In this document: one piece after another, positions 34,671 to 43,332 of the stretch
Position numbering within the stretch: the first letter of the stretch is position 1
Layout: each line of letters begins with the position of its first letter
Assembly: GCA_001429255.1 (NCBI GenBank)
Contig: LMJI01000002.1
Span: 669,274-733,273 of the forward strand
DNA: 64,000 nucleotides
Direction of reading: 5' to 3'
Source: Cellulomonas sp. Root930
GTDB taxonomy: Bacteria > Actinomycetota > Actinomycetes > Actinomycetales > Cellulomonadaceae
Notes under the pieces: model-generated
What the model was told of the DNA's origin: nothing
What the model saw: only the letters and a program-made list of their open reading frames with translations
Databases searched by the model: none
Made by a program: the position numbers and the translations under genes

Positions 34671-34716
34671 CTGGCGCCGGTCGGCCGGTCGGCGGGCCCG
34701 ACGACCCCGTGCAGCC

Positions 34717-35991
34717 ATGAGTCGCGGACCCCGGTCGGCTGAGGCCAGGCGCGACTGGGGTCGCGAGGAGGTCGGCTGCTCGATCCTGCACGTCGACATG
34801 GACGCGTTCTTCGCGTCGGTGGAGCTGGCCCGTCGGCCGCAGCTCCGGGGCCTGCCGGTGATCGTCGGTGGCGCGACGCGCGGCGTGGTCCTGGCGGCGA
34901 CCTACGAGGCTCGGGCGTTCGGTGTGCACTCGGCGATGCCCATGGCCACGGCGCTGCGCCAGTGCCCGCAGGCGATCGTCGTGCCCCCCGACCACCACGC
35001 GTACCACGAGGTCTCCACCGGCGTGATGCAGCTGCTCGGTGACATCACCGCGCTCGTCGAGCAGGTGAGCGTCGACGAGGCCTTCCTCGACGTGGCGGGC
35101 GCCCGCCGACGCCTGGGGCCGCCCACCGTCATCGCCCGGCTGATCCGCCGGCAGGTCCAGGAGCAGTTCGGGATCACGTGCTCCGTCGGCATCGGATCCA
35201 CCAAGTTCGTCGCCAAGCTCGCGTCCGGCCAGGCCAAGCCGGACGGTGTTCTCCTCGTCCCTCGGTCGGCGACGGTCGAGTTCCTGCGCGTGCTGCCCGT
35301 CGGGGCGCTCTGGGGGGTGGGTGAAAAGACGGAGGCTGCCCTGGCGCGCTTCGGGATCCGGACGGTGGCGCAGCTCGCCGACAGCGACGTGTCCACGGTG
35401 CAGCACGCGGTCGGCAAGGTGGCGGGCTCGCACCTGTTCGACCTGTCGTGGGGTCGCGATCCGCGGCCGGTCAGCCCGGGCCGCGAAGAGCGCTCGCTCG
35501 GCGCGGAGGAGACGTTCGTGACCGACGTCGCCGACCTCACCGTGGTGCAGGAGAAGGCGAGGGACCTGGCCGACCGGTGCGCCGTCCGGCTGCGCAAGAA
35601 CGGCCTGGTCACGCGCACGATCACCGTGAAGATCCGGACCTCCGACTTCCGGACGCTCACCCGGTCACGCACGCTGGTCACCCCCACGGACGTCGGGCGC
35701 GAGATGTTCCTGGCGGTGCGGGAGCTGCTCGCGGGTGTCGATCTCGGTGGGCTGCCGGTCCGGCTCGTCGGGGTGCGCGCCGAGGGTCTGTCCCGTGCCG
35801 CGTCGACCATCCGTCAGCCCACCCTCGAGGAGGCGTCGGACGAGCCCGTCCAGTCCCGCCGGGACGCGGAGCTGACCATGGACCGGGTCCGCGAGCGGTT
35901 CGGACGGGCGGCGATCAGGACCGGGGCTCCTCAGGCTGGGGGAGTATCCTCCGGCTCGACTACCACCTTCGTTCCGGCGGATCTATCCTGA
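34717..35991 (+). CDS. dinB: DNA polymerase IV (Y family)
   Basis: A 424-residue error-prone translesion polymerase. The catalytic acids are in LHVDMDAFFASVE and SVDEAFLD, the steric-gate region follows in DMDAFFASV, and the fingers/thumb motifs ITCSVGIGSTKFVAKLAS and LWGVGEKTEAALARFGI are intact. The little-finger domain ends near residue 390. A clear C-terminal clamp-binding motif is not visible. The ATG lies 46 bases after the SAV_6107 stop, so both share the SOS promoter. Confidence 0.94.
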   Translation: MSRGPRSAEARRDWGREEVGCSILHVDMDAFFASVELARRPQLRGLPVIVGGATRGVVLAATYEARAFGVHSAMPMATALRQCPQAIVVPPDHHAYHEVSTGVMQLLGDITALVEQVSVDEAFLDVAGARRRLGPPTVIARLIRRQVQEQFGITCSVGIGSTKFVAKLASGQAKPDGVLLVPRSATVEFLRVLPVGALWGVGEKTEAALARFGIRTVAQLADSDVSTVQHAVGKVAGSHLFDLSWGRDPRPVSPGREERSLGAEETFVTDVADLTVVQEKARDLADRCAVRLRKNGLVTRTITVKIRTSDFRTLTRSRTLVTPTDVGREMFLAVRELLAGVDLGGLPVRLVGVRAEGLSRAASTIRQPTLEEASDEPVQSRRDAELTMDRVRERFGRAAIRTGAPQAGGVSSGSTTTFVPADLS

Positions 35992-36031
35992 ACCGGACGA
36001 CAGGTCCACATAGCTGACAACGGGGGTCAGG

Positions 36032-36433
36032 ATGCCTCTCTCGGAGTACGAGCAGCGCGTGCTCGAGCAGATGGAACGCCAGTTGACCTCTGACGATCCG
36101 CGGCTCGCCAACACGCTGACTCAGCGCGGGCATCGCCCGTTCGGCCGATACGTCATCGCGGGAGTTGGTGCGTCTGTCGGTCTGCTGCTGCTCGTCCTCG
36201 GCGCGGCCAACGGCCTGCCGTGGCTCGGCGTCATCGGCTTCGTCGTGATGTTCGCCGCCGTCGCGTTCGCCTTCGCGGCGCCGCAGCGCTCCGGACACCG
36301 ATCCGGTCCGCGCGGGGTGGTGCAGAGCGACGGTCAGGTCAAGCCGGCAACGCCGCCGGCTCGTCAGAAGAGCAGCTTCATGTCCCGTCTCGAGGAGCGC
36401 TGGGAGCGGCGCCGCGGCGAGAGCGGTCACTGA
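36032..36433 (+). CDS. DUF3040 family membrane protein
   Basis: A 133-residue protein of the actinobacterial DUF3040 family. It opens with the family signature MPLSEYEQRVLEQMERQL and has two membrane helices at about 42-60 and 63-83. The C-terminal part is basic (MSRLEERWERRR). The family is often next to mra/fts clusters in actinobacteria, which hints at an envelope role. The last 56 bases overlap the 3' end of the convergent transglutaminase gene. Confidence 0.85.
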   Translation: MPLSEYEQRVLEQMERQLTSDDPRLANTLTQRGHRPFGRYVIAGVGASVGLLLLVLGAANGLPWLGVIGFVVMFAAVAFAFAAPQRSGHRSGPRGVVQSDGQVKPATPPARQKSSFMSRLEERWERRRGESGH

Positions 36434-38663
36434 GCAGGCTCTCCACCCCGCTCATCAGCTCGTCCACCCACCCGGCCAGCACCTCCGGGTCGACGGAGGG
36501 CTGCTCCGGCGCGTAGAGGTCCCGCTCGACCGTCCGCGCCAGCGACTCCAGCGCGTCGACCGACGATCCGGTCAGCGGTGACCCTGCGGCCTGCCGCAGC
36601 TGCTCCTGCACCGAGACGACGACGGTCCGCGGCGTCTCCGCGTCCGTCCACGTGACCCCGCGCGCACCGAGGCGGCGCCGGGCGCGCAGCCAGGCGCGCT
36701 CGGGGGTCAGGTCTGCGCGGAAGCGGGTGCGGCGCCGGATGAGGGCGAGCCCGAACGACGCCACGGCCAGCACGATCGCGACGGTCACCGCCACGGGGAG
36801 CCAGGCCTGCTCGTCGTCGTCGGTGCCCGCCGACGACGTCGAGCCGCCGGGCGCGGAGGAGGAGGTCGCGCCGGGCAGGGGAACGGGCACCTGGTCGTCG
36901 GGGATCGTGTCCGGGGCGGAGATGCCGACGAACGGGTCGCTCCAGCGCGGGGGAGCACCGGTCTGCTCGCCGGGGGTCGGCTCGAACCGCACCCAGCCGG
37001 AGCCCTCGAAGAACAGCTCGGGCCAGGCGTGCGACTTCTGGCCGGACACGACGTAGCCGCCGTTGCGGTCCGACTCCCCGGGCAGGAAGCCCACGGCGAC
37101 CCGGGCGGGGATGTCGAGCGAGCGGGCCATCATCGCCATCGAGGTGGCGAACTGCACGCAGTAGCCGCGGGTGGACTGCAGGAAGTCCCAGACGGCGTCG
37201 TCCGACTGGGACGGAGCGACGCGGGTGTCGTAGGTGAAGTTCGTCGTCGCGCGGAAGTACGTCTGGAGCGCCATCGCCTGCTCGTACGGCGTGGTCGAGC
37301 CCTCGGTGATCTCGCGGGCGAGCGCGGAGACGTCGTCGGAGTGCGTGGTCTGCGGCACCTCGAGGGAGGCGCCGTCGTCCCCGGGGTCCCCGACCTCCGC
37401 GCCGACCAGGTCCTCCTTGGTCAGCGAGGGGATCTCCACCTGCATGGCGTAGGTCATGCCGTCGAACGTGCCGCGTCGGCCGACGACCTCGTCGCGCCCC
37501 GGGTCGTACTCCCACCCGCCGCGCACGTCCACGGTGCGCGGGAAGGTGCTCACCGGGAGGCGCCGCTCGCGGAGGTTGTCCACCTCGAGCCGGACGTCGG
37601 CGAGGGTCCCGCGGTCCGCGTCGGGCGTCGTGCCGAGGATGGTGGGGTCCGAGGACAGGAGGGTCGTGGGGTCCCAGCCGGTGAGCTCGAGGGAGTCGGA
37701 CCGGTCCCACTCGTGGCCGTCGAACGTGGTGAGCGTGAAGGCGCGCAGGGGTCCGACGTCGTTGGCGGTGACGTTGGTGGCGTCGGACGCGCTCGGTGAG
37801 GGGGCGGGGTCGGCGCCGGTGTCCGTGACCACGGGTGCGACCGTGTACCGCAGGACGACCTGGCCGGACCGGGAGCCCAGGCTCTCGCGCAGGTCGAGGT
37901 TGTCGCTGAGCGACATCGGGCCGACCGGACCGGTTCCGAAGCTGGGCATGCGCATGGTCGCCCACCCGGGGAAGGCCGCGACGGCGGGACCGGCCAGGAG
38001 CGTGGCGACGATCAGCGAGACCGAGCTCAGGACCGCGACGGAGGTCCGCCGGGCGCGGTCGCTGTGGGCCGTCGCCGGGGCTGCGCTCAGCGCGAGCAGC
38101 AGGAGGTAGAAGAAGGCGGTCCAGGCGATCGCCCAGCCGCTGGCCGGGAAGCCGAGGATGATCGCGGGCACCCACAGCCCCGCGAACGCGATGCCGGACA
38201 GCGCGGGCGCGCCCAGCCCGATCGCGACGAGGTCCGCCAGCAGGAAGACCGAGACCGCCCCGACGACGACGAGCAGCTCGGCGGGACGGACCCCTGCCAT
38301 GGGCACGAGGGACGCGTTGATGACCGCGACACCCTCGCGCGCGGTCGCGAGCGTCCGGTCGAGGGAGCCGGAGTCCGGGAGGACCTGCAGCCGGCCGGGG
38401 GGAGCCCCGTACCGGACGAGCACGATGGCGGCGGCGACGATCGTCCCGGCGAGCGTGGGCGCCCACCACGAGCGCGTGACGGCGCGCACGCCGATGACGA
38501 CCGCCGCGACGACGAGCACGATCAGCCACGTCGCGACGAGCCAGCTGCCGCGGACGACTAGGCCGGTGAGCGCGAAGAGGCTGGCGCAGGTCGCCGCCGC
38601 GCAGAGTGCCGACCCCAGCGCCGACCGAGGTCCGCGGGGAATCCGGAGCGTGCGCCCGGTCAC
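36378..38663 (-). CDS. Transglutaminase-like membrane protein (TgpA type)
   Basis: A 761-residue membrane protein with about six helices in the first 220 residues, an external region holding the transglutaminase core (catalytic Cys in RGYCVQFATSMAMMARSLDIP, His in GQKSHAWPELFFEGSGW), a Ser/Gly-rich linker, one more helix near 625-645 and a cytoplasmic tail. The DUF3488-DUF4129 layout fits. Such proteins act with MoxR ATPase and DUF58 proteins, presumably on envelope targets. The GTG at 38663 overlaps the DUF58 stop in GTGA. Open frame beyond 38663 is shadow. Confidence 0.9.
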   Translation of the reverse strand: MTGRTLRIPRGPRSALGSALCAAATCASLFALTGLVVRGSWLVATWLIVLVVAAVVIGVRAVTRSWWAPTLAGTIVAAAIVLVRYGAPPGRLQVLPDSGSLDRTLATAREGVAVINASLVPMAGVRPAELLVVVGAVSVFLLADLVAIGLGAPALSGIAFAGLWVPAIILGFPASGWAIAWTAFFYLLLLALSAAPATAHSDRARRTSVAVLSSVSLIVATLLAGPAVAAFPGWATMRMPSFGTGPVGPMSLSDNLDLRESLGSRSGQVVLRYTVAPVVTDTGADPAPSPSASDATNVTANDVGPLRAFTLTTFDGHEWDRSDSLELTGWDPTTLLSSDPTILGTTPDADRGTLADVRLEVDNLRERRLPVSTFPRTVDVRGGWEYDPGRDEVVGRRGTFDGMTYAMQVEIPSLTKEDLVGAEVGDPGDDGASLEVPQTTHSDDVSALAREITEGSTTPYEQAMALQTYFRATTNFTYDTRVAPSQSDDAVWDFLQSTRGYCVQFATSMAMMARSLDIPARVAVGFLPGESDRNGGYVVSGQKSHAWPELFFEGSGWVRFEPTPGEQTGAPPRWSDPFVGISAPDTIPDDQVPVPLPGATSSSAPGGSTSSAGTDDDEQAWLPVAVTVAIVLAVASFGLALIRRRTRFRADLTPERAWLRARRRLGARGVTWTDAETPRTVVVSVQEQLRQAAGSPLTGSSVDALESLARTVERDLYAPEQPSVDPEVLAGWVDELMSGVESLLSDRSRRGAAPSAPRDGT

Positions 38664-39907
38664 TGGGCCGACCCCAGCAGACGCAACCAGCAGTCCACGA
38701 TCGGCTCGCCCGGTGTCACTCGGCAGGCACGCCAGCCGGCCCGACGCAGGGCCTTGATGGTGTGCTCTGCCTCCGCCTCGTGCGCGGGGGTGTCGGCGCG
38801 GACGACCGCCCAGGCCTGAGCGGTGTCGGCGACGTGCGCGAGCGCGGCGCGGGCGGACGCACCGAGCGGGCCCAGGACGGCCAGGACGATCTCCCCGCCG
38901 GCGTCGCTGGTGTGCAGCAGGTGGGCGGCCGAGACGAGCTCGGCCTCGCCCTGGGCGGCGGTGCGCGGCGCCTCGAGGTCGATGGTGCGATCCAGCACCG
39001 CGCTGCGGGCGCCGGGTCCGGAGCGGTCGTGCACGAAGGCGAGCGGGTACGGGCTGGCGTTGTCCCGCAGGCCGCTGACGAGCCGGACCGGGTGGCCGCC
39101 GTCGAGCATGGCGAGCGACATGGACGCGGCCAGGGAGATCGACCACTCGAGGCTGGCGACCTTGGCAGGCAGGTCGAGCAGGACCGAGACGGGCCGCATG
39201 CCGGCGCGCTCGTCCGAGCGGACCATCAGGGCACCCTTGCGGGCGCTGCTGCTCCAGTGCACGCGGCGCAGGTCGTCGCCCTCGCGGTAGTCGCGCAGCG
39301 AGGCGTCGTCGGTCGACGGGCTCCGCGCGCCCAGGGCCACCCGGTCCGGCTCGCCCACGAGCACGTCGCTCGGGGTGGGGAGCGGCACCACGGCCGGCCA
39401 CACGGACACCTCGGCCTGGTCGCCGAGGGTCGCCGACGTGCGCACGACGCCGAACGGGTCGCTGCGGGTGACCACGAGCGGACCCAGCGGCCAACGACCG
39501 CGTCGCGCGGCCTGCACGGCGTACGTCACGGTCACCCGGCGCGGGGCGCGCGTCACCCGGGCGCGCAGCGGGCGTCCGCCGGACAGCTCCGTGGCGGCCT
39601 GCTCGGCGAACTTCAGGCCCGCCAGCCGCACGCGCGCGGCGGGGTCGGTGGCGGCGATGACGACCTCGATCTGCGCCTCGTCGCCCGCGTGCACGGGGTT
39701 CGGCCGCGCCCGCCGCTGGACGTTCAGCCGGTGCTTGCCGCGACCGGGGTCCAGCACGCCGACCCCGACGGCCGCCGCGACGACGAGCAGGAGTGCGAGC
39801 GTGCCGATCCGGACCAGGTCGACCGCCCCGAGCACGACGCCGAGCTGCAGCGCGACGACGCCGGCGCCGGCGAGCGCCCAGCCTCGGGGTGTGGGCCGGA
39901 GTCGCAT
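38660..39907 (-). CDS. DUF58 domain protein
   Basis: A 415-residue protein with two N-terminal membrane helices (about 9-30 and 33-52) and a DUF58 domain whose signature is DDASLRDYREGDDLRRVHWSSSARKGALMVR, followed by a VWA-like part starting RPVSVLLDLPAK. DUF58 proteins are the usual partners of MoxR ATPases. The start ATG at 39907 shares its last base with the moxR stop, and its own stop overlaps the transglutaminase start, so the three genes are tightly coupled. Confidence 0.92.
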   Translation of the reverse strand: MRLRPTPRGWALAGAGVVALQLGVVLGAVDLVRIGTLALLLVVAAAVGVGVLDPGRGKHRLNVQRRARPNPVHAGDEAQIEVVIAATDPAARVRLAGLKFAEQAATELSGGRPLRARVTRAPRRVTVTYAVQAARRGRWPLGPLVVTRSDPFGVVRTSATLGDQAEVSVWPAVVPLPTPSDVLVGEPDRVALGARSPSTDDASLRDYREGDDLRRVHWSSSARKGALMVRSDERAGMRPVSVLLDLPAKVASLEWSISLAASMSLAMLDGGHPVRLVSGLRDNASPYPLAFVHDRSGPGARSAVLDRTIDLEAPRTAAQGEAELVSAAHLLHTSDAGGEIVLAVLGPLGASARAALAHVADTAQAWAVVRADTPAHEAEAEHTIKALRRAGWRACRVTPGEPIVDCWLRLLGSAQ

Positions 39908-40908
39908 CAGCCGATCGCGCGTCGCGAACGCGCGGTGCCCGCCGTCGACGGGAGCGGGATGCGGTCGAGGATGTCGGCGACGATGTCCGACGTGCTGCGG
40001 CCGGACAGGCGCGACTCGGTGCTCGGCAGGAGGCGGTGCGCGAGCACGGGGACGCCGAGCTGCTGCACGTCGTCAGGCAGCACGTGGTCCCGGCCGTCCA
40101 TGGCGGCGAGGGACTTGGCGGCCCGCAGCAGCTGGATGGCGGCGCGGGGCGAGGCGCCGAGCCGCAGGCCCGGGTCCTCGCGGGTGGCGGTGACGAGGTC
40201 CACGACGTACCGCTTGATGCCGGGCGCCGCGTACAGCCGGCGCGCGGTCTCGATGAGCGCCTTGACCTGCGCGGCGTCGGTGACGGGCCGGAGGGTGTCC
40301 AGCGGGTCGGACGTCTCCTGCAGGTCGAGCATGTCGAGCTCCGACTCGATGCTCGGGTAGCCCACGGTCAGCCGGGCCATGAACCGGTCGCGCTGCGCCT
40401 CGGGGAGGGGGTAGGTGCCCTCCATCTCGACGGGGTTCTGGGTGGCGACCACCAGGAACGGCCGCGGCAGCGGGTAGGTGCGGCCGTCGACGGTCGCCTG
40501 CGCCTCCTGCATGCACTCCAGCAGCGCGGACTGCGTCTTGGGCGAGGCGCGGTTGATCTCGTCGCCGATGACCACGTGCGCGAAGACGGGCCCGGGCCGG
40601 AACTCGAACTCGTGGGTCTGCGACCGGAAGATGTTCACGCCGGTGAGGTCCGACGGCAGCAGGTCGGGCGTGAACTGGATCCGGCCGACGGTGCAGTCGA
40701 TGGTCTTGGCCAGCGCCTTGGCGAGCGTCGTCTTGCCGACCCCCGGGACGTCCTCGAGGAGCAGGTGCCCCTCGGCGAGCAGCACGGCGACGGTGACGCG
40801 CACGAGCTCCGGGCGGCCGGTGACGACCCCCTCCACAGCGGTACGCATCCTCGTGGTGATGTCGACGACGTCCTCGAGCTCACTCGTGGACGGGACGGCC
40901 TGCAGCAT
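39907..40908 (-). CDS. MoxR-family AAA+ ATPase
   Basis: A 333-residue AAA+ ATPase with Walker A EDVPGVGKTTLAKALA, Walker B AHVVIGDEINRASPKTQSALLECMQE, sensor 1 VVATQNPVEMEGTYPLPEAQRDRF and the arginine finger region. MoxR proteins act as chaperones in assembly of metal centres or envelope complexes. AAAGGAGG precedes the ATG at 40908. It heads the leftward operon and a TAGGCT box at 40937-40942 may be its -10. GTGG repeats of the MraZ type lie upstream. Confidence 0.93.
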   Translation of the reverse strand: MLQAVPSTSELEDVVDITTRMRTAVEGVVTGRPELVRVTVAVLLAEGHLLLEDVPGVGKTTLAKALAKTIDCTVGRIQFTPDLLPSDLTGVNIFRSQTHEFEFRPGPVFAHVVIGDEINRASPKTQSALLECMQEAQATVDGRTYPLPRPFLVVATQNPVEMEGTYPLPEAQRDRFMARLTVGYPSIESELDMLDLQETSDPLDTLRPVTDAAQVKALIETARRLYAAPGIKRYVVDLVTATREDPGLRLGASPRAAIQLLRAAKSLAAMDGRDHVLPDDVQQLGVPVLAHRLLPSTESRLSGRSTSDIVADILDRIPLPSTAGTARSRRAIG

Positions 40909-40936
40909 GACGCCTCCTTTGGCGGATCTGGGTCCG

Positions 40937-40993
40937 AGCCTAAAGGTCGGGCGCCCTCAGTTCATCGCCCATCGGACCCCCACTTCGCTCCAC
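40937..40993 (-). promoter_or_regulatory. moxR promoter region with MraZ-like boxes
   Basis: On the minus strand TAGGCT (40937-40942) is a plausible -10 box for moxR. GTGG motifs at 40990-40993 and 40980-40983 are spaced by 10 bp within GTGGAGCGAAGTGG, which matches the mraZ-proximal repeat at 13 of 14 bases. Confidence 0.45.
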
Positions 40994-41113
40994 CACCCAC
41001 CCGGTCCAGTGTCGGAGGAGCCCGCACCGGCGGCGATTCGTCCGATCCCTCCGGAATCGGGCAGGTGGGACGGGCGGCGACACGCCCCGGCGATGCCCGG
41101 GTGCCGCATCTCC

Positions 41114-41129
41114 CTCCACTTCACTCCAC
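41114..41129 (-). repeat. Inverted copy of the MraZ-type repeat
   Basis: This 16-mer is the exact reverse complement of GTGGAGTGAAGTGGAG at 41190-41205, with a 60-bp gap between them. It carries two minus-strand GTGG units 10 bp apart. The rest of the 369-base moxR-mraZ gap shows no gene. Confidence 0.7.
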
Positions 41130-41174
41130 GCCGCTGACCTGCGGTTATGCACTCTCGATCGGGTGAATCATGCC

Positions 41175-41233
41175 TATCTTCGGTGGCAGGTGGAGTGAAG
41201 TGGAGTACCGTGGAGGCACGTGGTGAGGCGGGG
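41175..41233 (+). promoter_or_regulatory. mra operon promoter with MraZ direct repeats
   Basis: TATCTT at 41175-41180 is a likely -10 box. GTGG follows at 41190, 41200, 41210 and 41220, with GGGG at 41230: an exact 10-bp period. MraZ is known to bind short G-rich direct repeats one helical turn apart in front of its own operon, so this is very probably its autoregulatory site. No clear -35 box is seen. Confidence 0.75.
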
Positions 41234-41277
41234 AATGTCGCACCACGACACGCAGCGAGGGACCGGGAGGAGGCGGG

Positions 41278-41754
41278 GTGACGCATGAGTCGTCCGCCGG
41301 CGTCTTCGGCTCCTTCGCGCCCTTTCTCGGGACGTACACACCACGGCTCGACGAGAAGGGCCGGCTCATCCTCCCGGCCAAGTTCCGTGGTCAGCTCGCC
41401 CCTGGTCTGGTCATGACGCGCGGTCAGGAGCGGTGCCTCTTCCTGCTCCCGATGCAGGAGTTCCAGCGCATGCACGACCAGCTGCGGCAGGCGCCGGTGA
41501 CCAGCCGGCAGGCCCGCGACTACCTGCGCGTGTTCCTGTCGGGCGCCTCGGACGAGCTGCCCGACAAGCAGGGCCGCATCTCCATCCCGCCGATGCTCCG
41601 CAAGTACGCGGGGCTCGAGCGCGACGTCGCCGTCATCGGCACCGGCACCCGGGTCGAGATCTGGGACCTCACCGCGTGGGAGACGTACCTGGCCGAGCAG
41701 GAGGCCGGCTACGCCGACACCGCGGAGGAGGTCTTCCCGAACGGTCCCTTCTAG
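41278..41754 (+). CDS. mraZ: Transcriptional regulator MraZ
   Basis: MraZ is a double AbrB-like (SpoVT) DNA-binding protein that forms ring oligomers and represses its own mra/dcw operon. The 158-residue protein has both half-repeats, [20 protein letters not shown] and [23 protein letters not shown]. The GTG at 41278 with GGGAGGAGG in front gives about 15 extra N-terminal residues compared with the common FLGTYTP start. The C-terminus after WETYL is short and acidic. Confidence 0.96.
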   Translation: MTHESSAGVFGSFAPFLGTYTPRLDEKGRLILPAKFRGQLAPGLVMTRGQERCLFLLPMQEFQRMHDQLRQAPVTSRQARDYLRVFLSGASDELPDKQGRISIPPMLRKYAGLERDVAVIGTGTRVEIWDLTAWETYLAEQEAGYADTAEEVFPNGPF

Positions 41755-41796
41755 ACGTACTGGCCCACGGGCCGCCCGGTGAGACCTCCTCCCGAA

Positions 41797-41825
41797 TCTC
41801 TGCCGCACTTCCCCGGTGGCAGAGG
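41797..41825 (+). ncRNA. mraW RNA motif hairpin
   Basis: A 9-bp stem (41798-41806 with 41816-41824, one G:T pair) carries a 9-base loop that contains CTTCCCC. A hairpin with exactly this terminal loop, upstream of mraW (rsmH) in actinobacteria, has been described as the mraW RNA motif. It lies in the 148-base mraZ-rsmH gap. The function of the motif is unknown. Confidence 0.75.
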
Positions 41826-41902
41826 GTCGGTGGGGGATCTGGTCGGACGGCGGAGGGGCCGCCCGACCACACCATTCGTGCCACCTGGGGAGGGGAGCAG
41901 CG

Positions 41903-42916
41903 ATGACCGAGCACACGCCCGACGACGCGGCCTCCCGGCACACCCCGGTGCTGCTGCAGCGCTGCCTCGACCTGCTCGCGCCGGCGTTCGAGGTCGAGAG
42001 CCCGGTCCTGGTCGACTCGACCCTGGGGATGGGCGGCCACACCGAAGGCGTCCTGCAGGCGTTCCCGCACGTGCGGGTGGTCGGCATCGACCGTGACACC
42101 CAGGCGCTGGAGCTCGCGGGTCGGCGGCTCGCGGCGTTCGGTGACCGGTTCACCGGTGTGCACGCGGTCTACGACGAGATCAACGACGTCCTGGACGGGC
42201 TCGGCATCCCCGCGGTGCAGGGCGTCCTCATGGACCTCGGCGTCTCGTCCCTGCAGCTGGACGAGCGGGAGCGCGGATTCTCCTACTCGGCCGACGCCCC
42301 GCTGGACATGCGCATGGACGCGACCACCGGGCAGACGGCGGCCGACGTGCTCAACACCTACGACGAGCGGGAGCTCGCACGCATCCTGCGCGTCTACGGC
42401 GAGGAGCGGTTCGCACCGCGGATCGCCCGGGCCATCGTCGCGCAGCGCGCCCGGCGTCCGCTCGAGCGCACGGGGGAGCTGGTGAGCATCGTGCGCGCCA
42501 ACATCCCCGCGGCCACGCGCAAGACCGGCGGCAACCCGGCCAAGCGCACGTTCCAGGCGCTGCGCATCGAGGTGAACGGCGAGATCGAGGTGCTGGAGCG
42601 TGCGCTCCCGCAGTCGATCGAGGCGCTCGCCGTGGGCGGCCGGATCGTCGTCGAGTCGTACCACTCGCTCGAGGACCGGGCGGTGAAGCGCGCGCTGGCC
42701 GTCGGAGCGACGTCGAGCGCCCCGCCGGACCTGCCCGTCGAGCCGGAGACGCACGCACCGTTCCTGCGGCTCGTGACGCGCGGCGCCGAGGAGGCCGACG
42801 AGGCCGAGCTGGCGCACAACCCCCGGTCGCAGTCCGTCCGGCTCCGCGCTGCCGAGCGCACCCGTCCCACCCCTGACCACCTGACGCCACGTCCGACCGG
42901 AAGGAGGGCAGCATGA
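41903..42916 (+). CDS. rsmH: 16S rRNA (cytosine-1402 N4) methyltransferase RsmH (MraW)
   Basis: RsmH methylates N4 of C1402 in the ribosomal P site. The 337-residue protein starts [13 protein letters not shown] and has SAM motif [16 protein letters not shown], the acid in GIDRDTQAL, the [19 protein letters not shown] block and the C-terminal [18 protein letters not shown], all family signatures. The ATG at 41903 follows GGGGAGGGGAG. It overlaps ftsL in ATGA. Confidence 0.97.
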   Translation: MTEHTPDDAASRHTPVLLQRCLDLLAPAFEVESPVLVDSTLGMGGHTEGVLQAFPHVRVVGIDRDTQALELAGRRLAAFGDRFTGVHAVYDEINDVLDGLGIPAVQGVLMDLGVSSLQLDERERGFSYSADAPLDMRMDATTGQTAADVLNTYDERELARILRVYGEERFAPRIARAIVAQRARRPLERTGELVSIVRANIPAATRKTGGNPAKRTFQALRIEVNGEIEVLERALPQSIEALAVGGRIVVESYHSLEDRAVKRALAVGATSSAPPDLPVEPETHAPFLRLVTRGAEEADEAELAHNPRSQSVRLRAAERTRPTPDHLTPRPTGRRAA

Positions 42917-43332
42917 GCGCCCAGTCCGCTGCCCGAGTGAGCACCGCTCGCGCCTATCCCACCCCGGCCCGCCCGAAGGCGGCCCCGGCACCCCGCCTTC
43001 GTGTCGTCCGCGCGCCGGAGCACGCCAGGACGCGCGTGCCGTTCATCCTTGCCTGCATGGCCGTCCTCGCCGGTGCGCTCCTGTCCGCGCTGCTGCTCAA
43101 CACCTCCATGGCGGCGAGCGCGTACGCCAAGTACGACCTGTCCAACGAGCTGGGCCGGCTCAACCAGGACGCGCTGGGCCTGACGGCGGAGCTGGACGCC
43201 AAGGCGTCGCCCACGCAGCTGGCTGCCGCGGCCGCCGCGCTCGGCATGGTGCCCACCAACGGCACCGGCTGGCTCCGGCTCGCCGACGGCAGCGTCCAGG
43301 GCGCCCCCGAGGCGGCCGGAGCCGGCGGATGA
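42913..43332 (+). CDS. ftsL: FtsL-like cell division protein
   Basis: A 139-residue bitopic protein in the ftsL position. It has a basic, Ala/Pro-rich cytoplasmic tail, one membrane helix at about 44-66 ([20 protein letters not shown]) and an external coiled-coil-prone segment ([41 protein letters not shown]). FtsL bridges FtsQ, FtsB and the FtsW-FtsI synthase at the septum. Sequence identity in this family is weak, so the call rests on topology and gene order. Both ends overlap neighbours by 4 bases. Confidence 0.88.
   Translation: MSAQSAARVSTARAYPTPARPKAAPAPRLRVVRAPEHARTRVPFILACMAVLAGALLSALLLNTSMAASAYAKYDLSNELGRLNQDALGLTAELDAKASPTQLAAAAAALGMVPTNGTGWLRLADGSVQGAPEAAGAGG

Noticed and set aside
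34198-34716. Longer dinB frame starting inside the SAV_6107 gene
   Set aside because: The extra sequence is Ser/Arg-rich shadow of SAV_6107. DinB homology begins just after the ATG at 34717.
38664-39494. N-terminal extension of the transglutaminase protein
   Set aside because: The added 277 residues lie in the DUF58 coding region in another frame and are Arg/Gly-rich. The GTG at 38663 gives the standard membrane start and a GTGA overlap.
36301-41277. Genomic island around the moxR operon
   Set aside because: Base composition and codon use match the flanks, and there are no integrase, tRNA or direct repeat boundaries. The genes are usual actinobacterial neighbours of the mra cluster.
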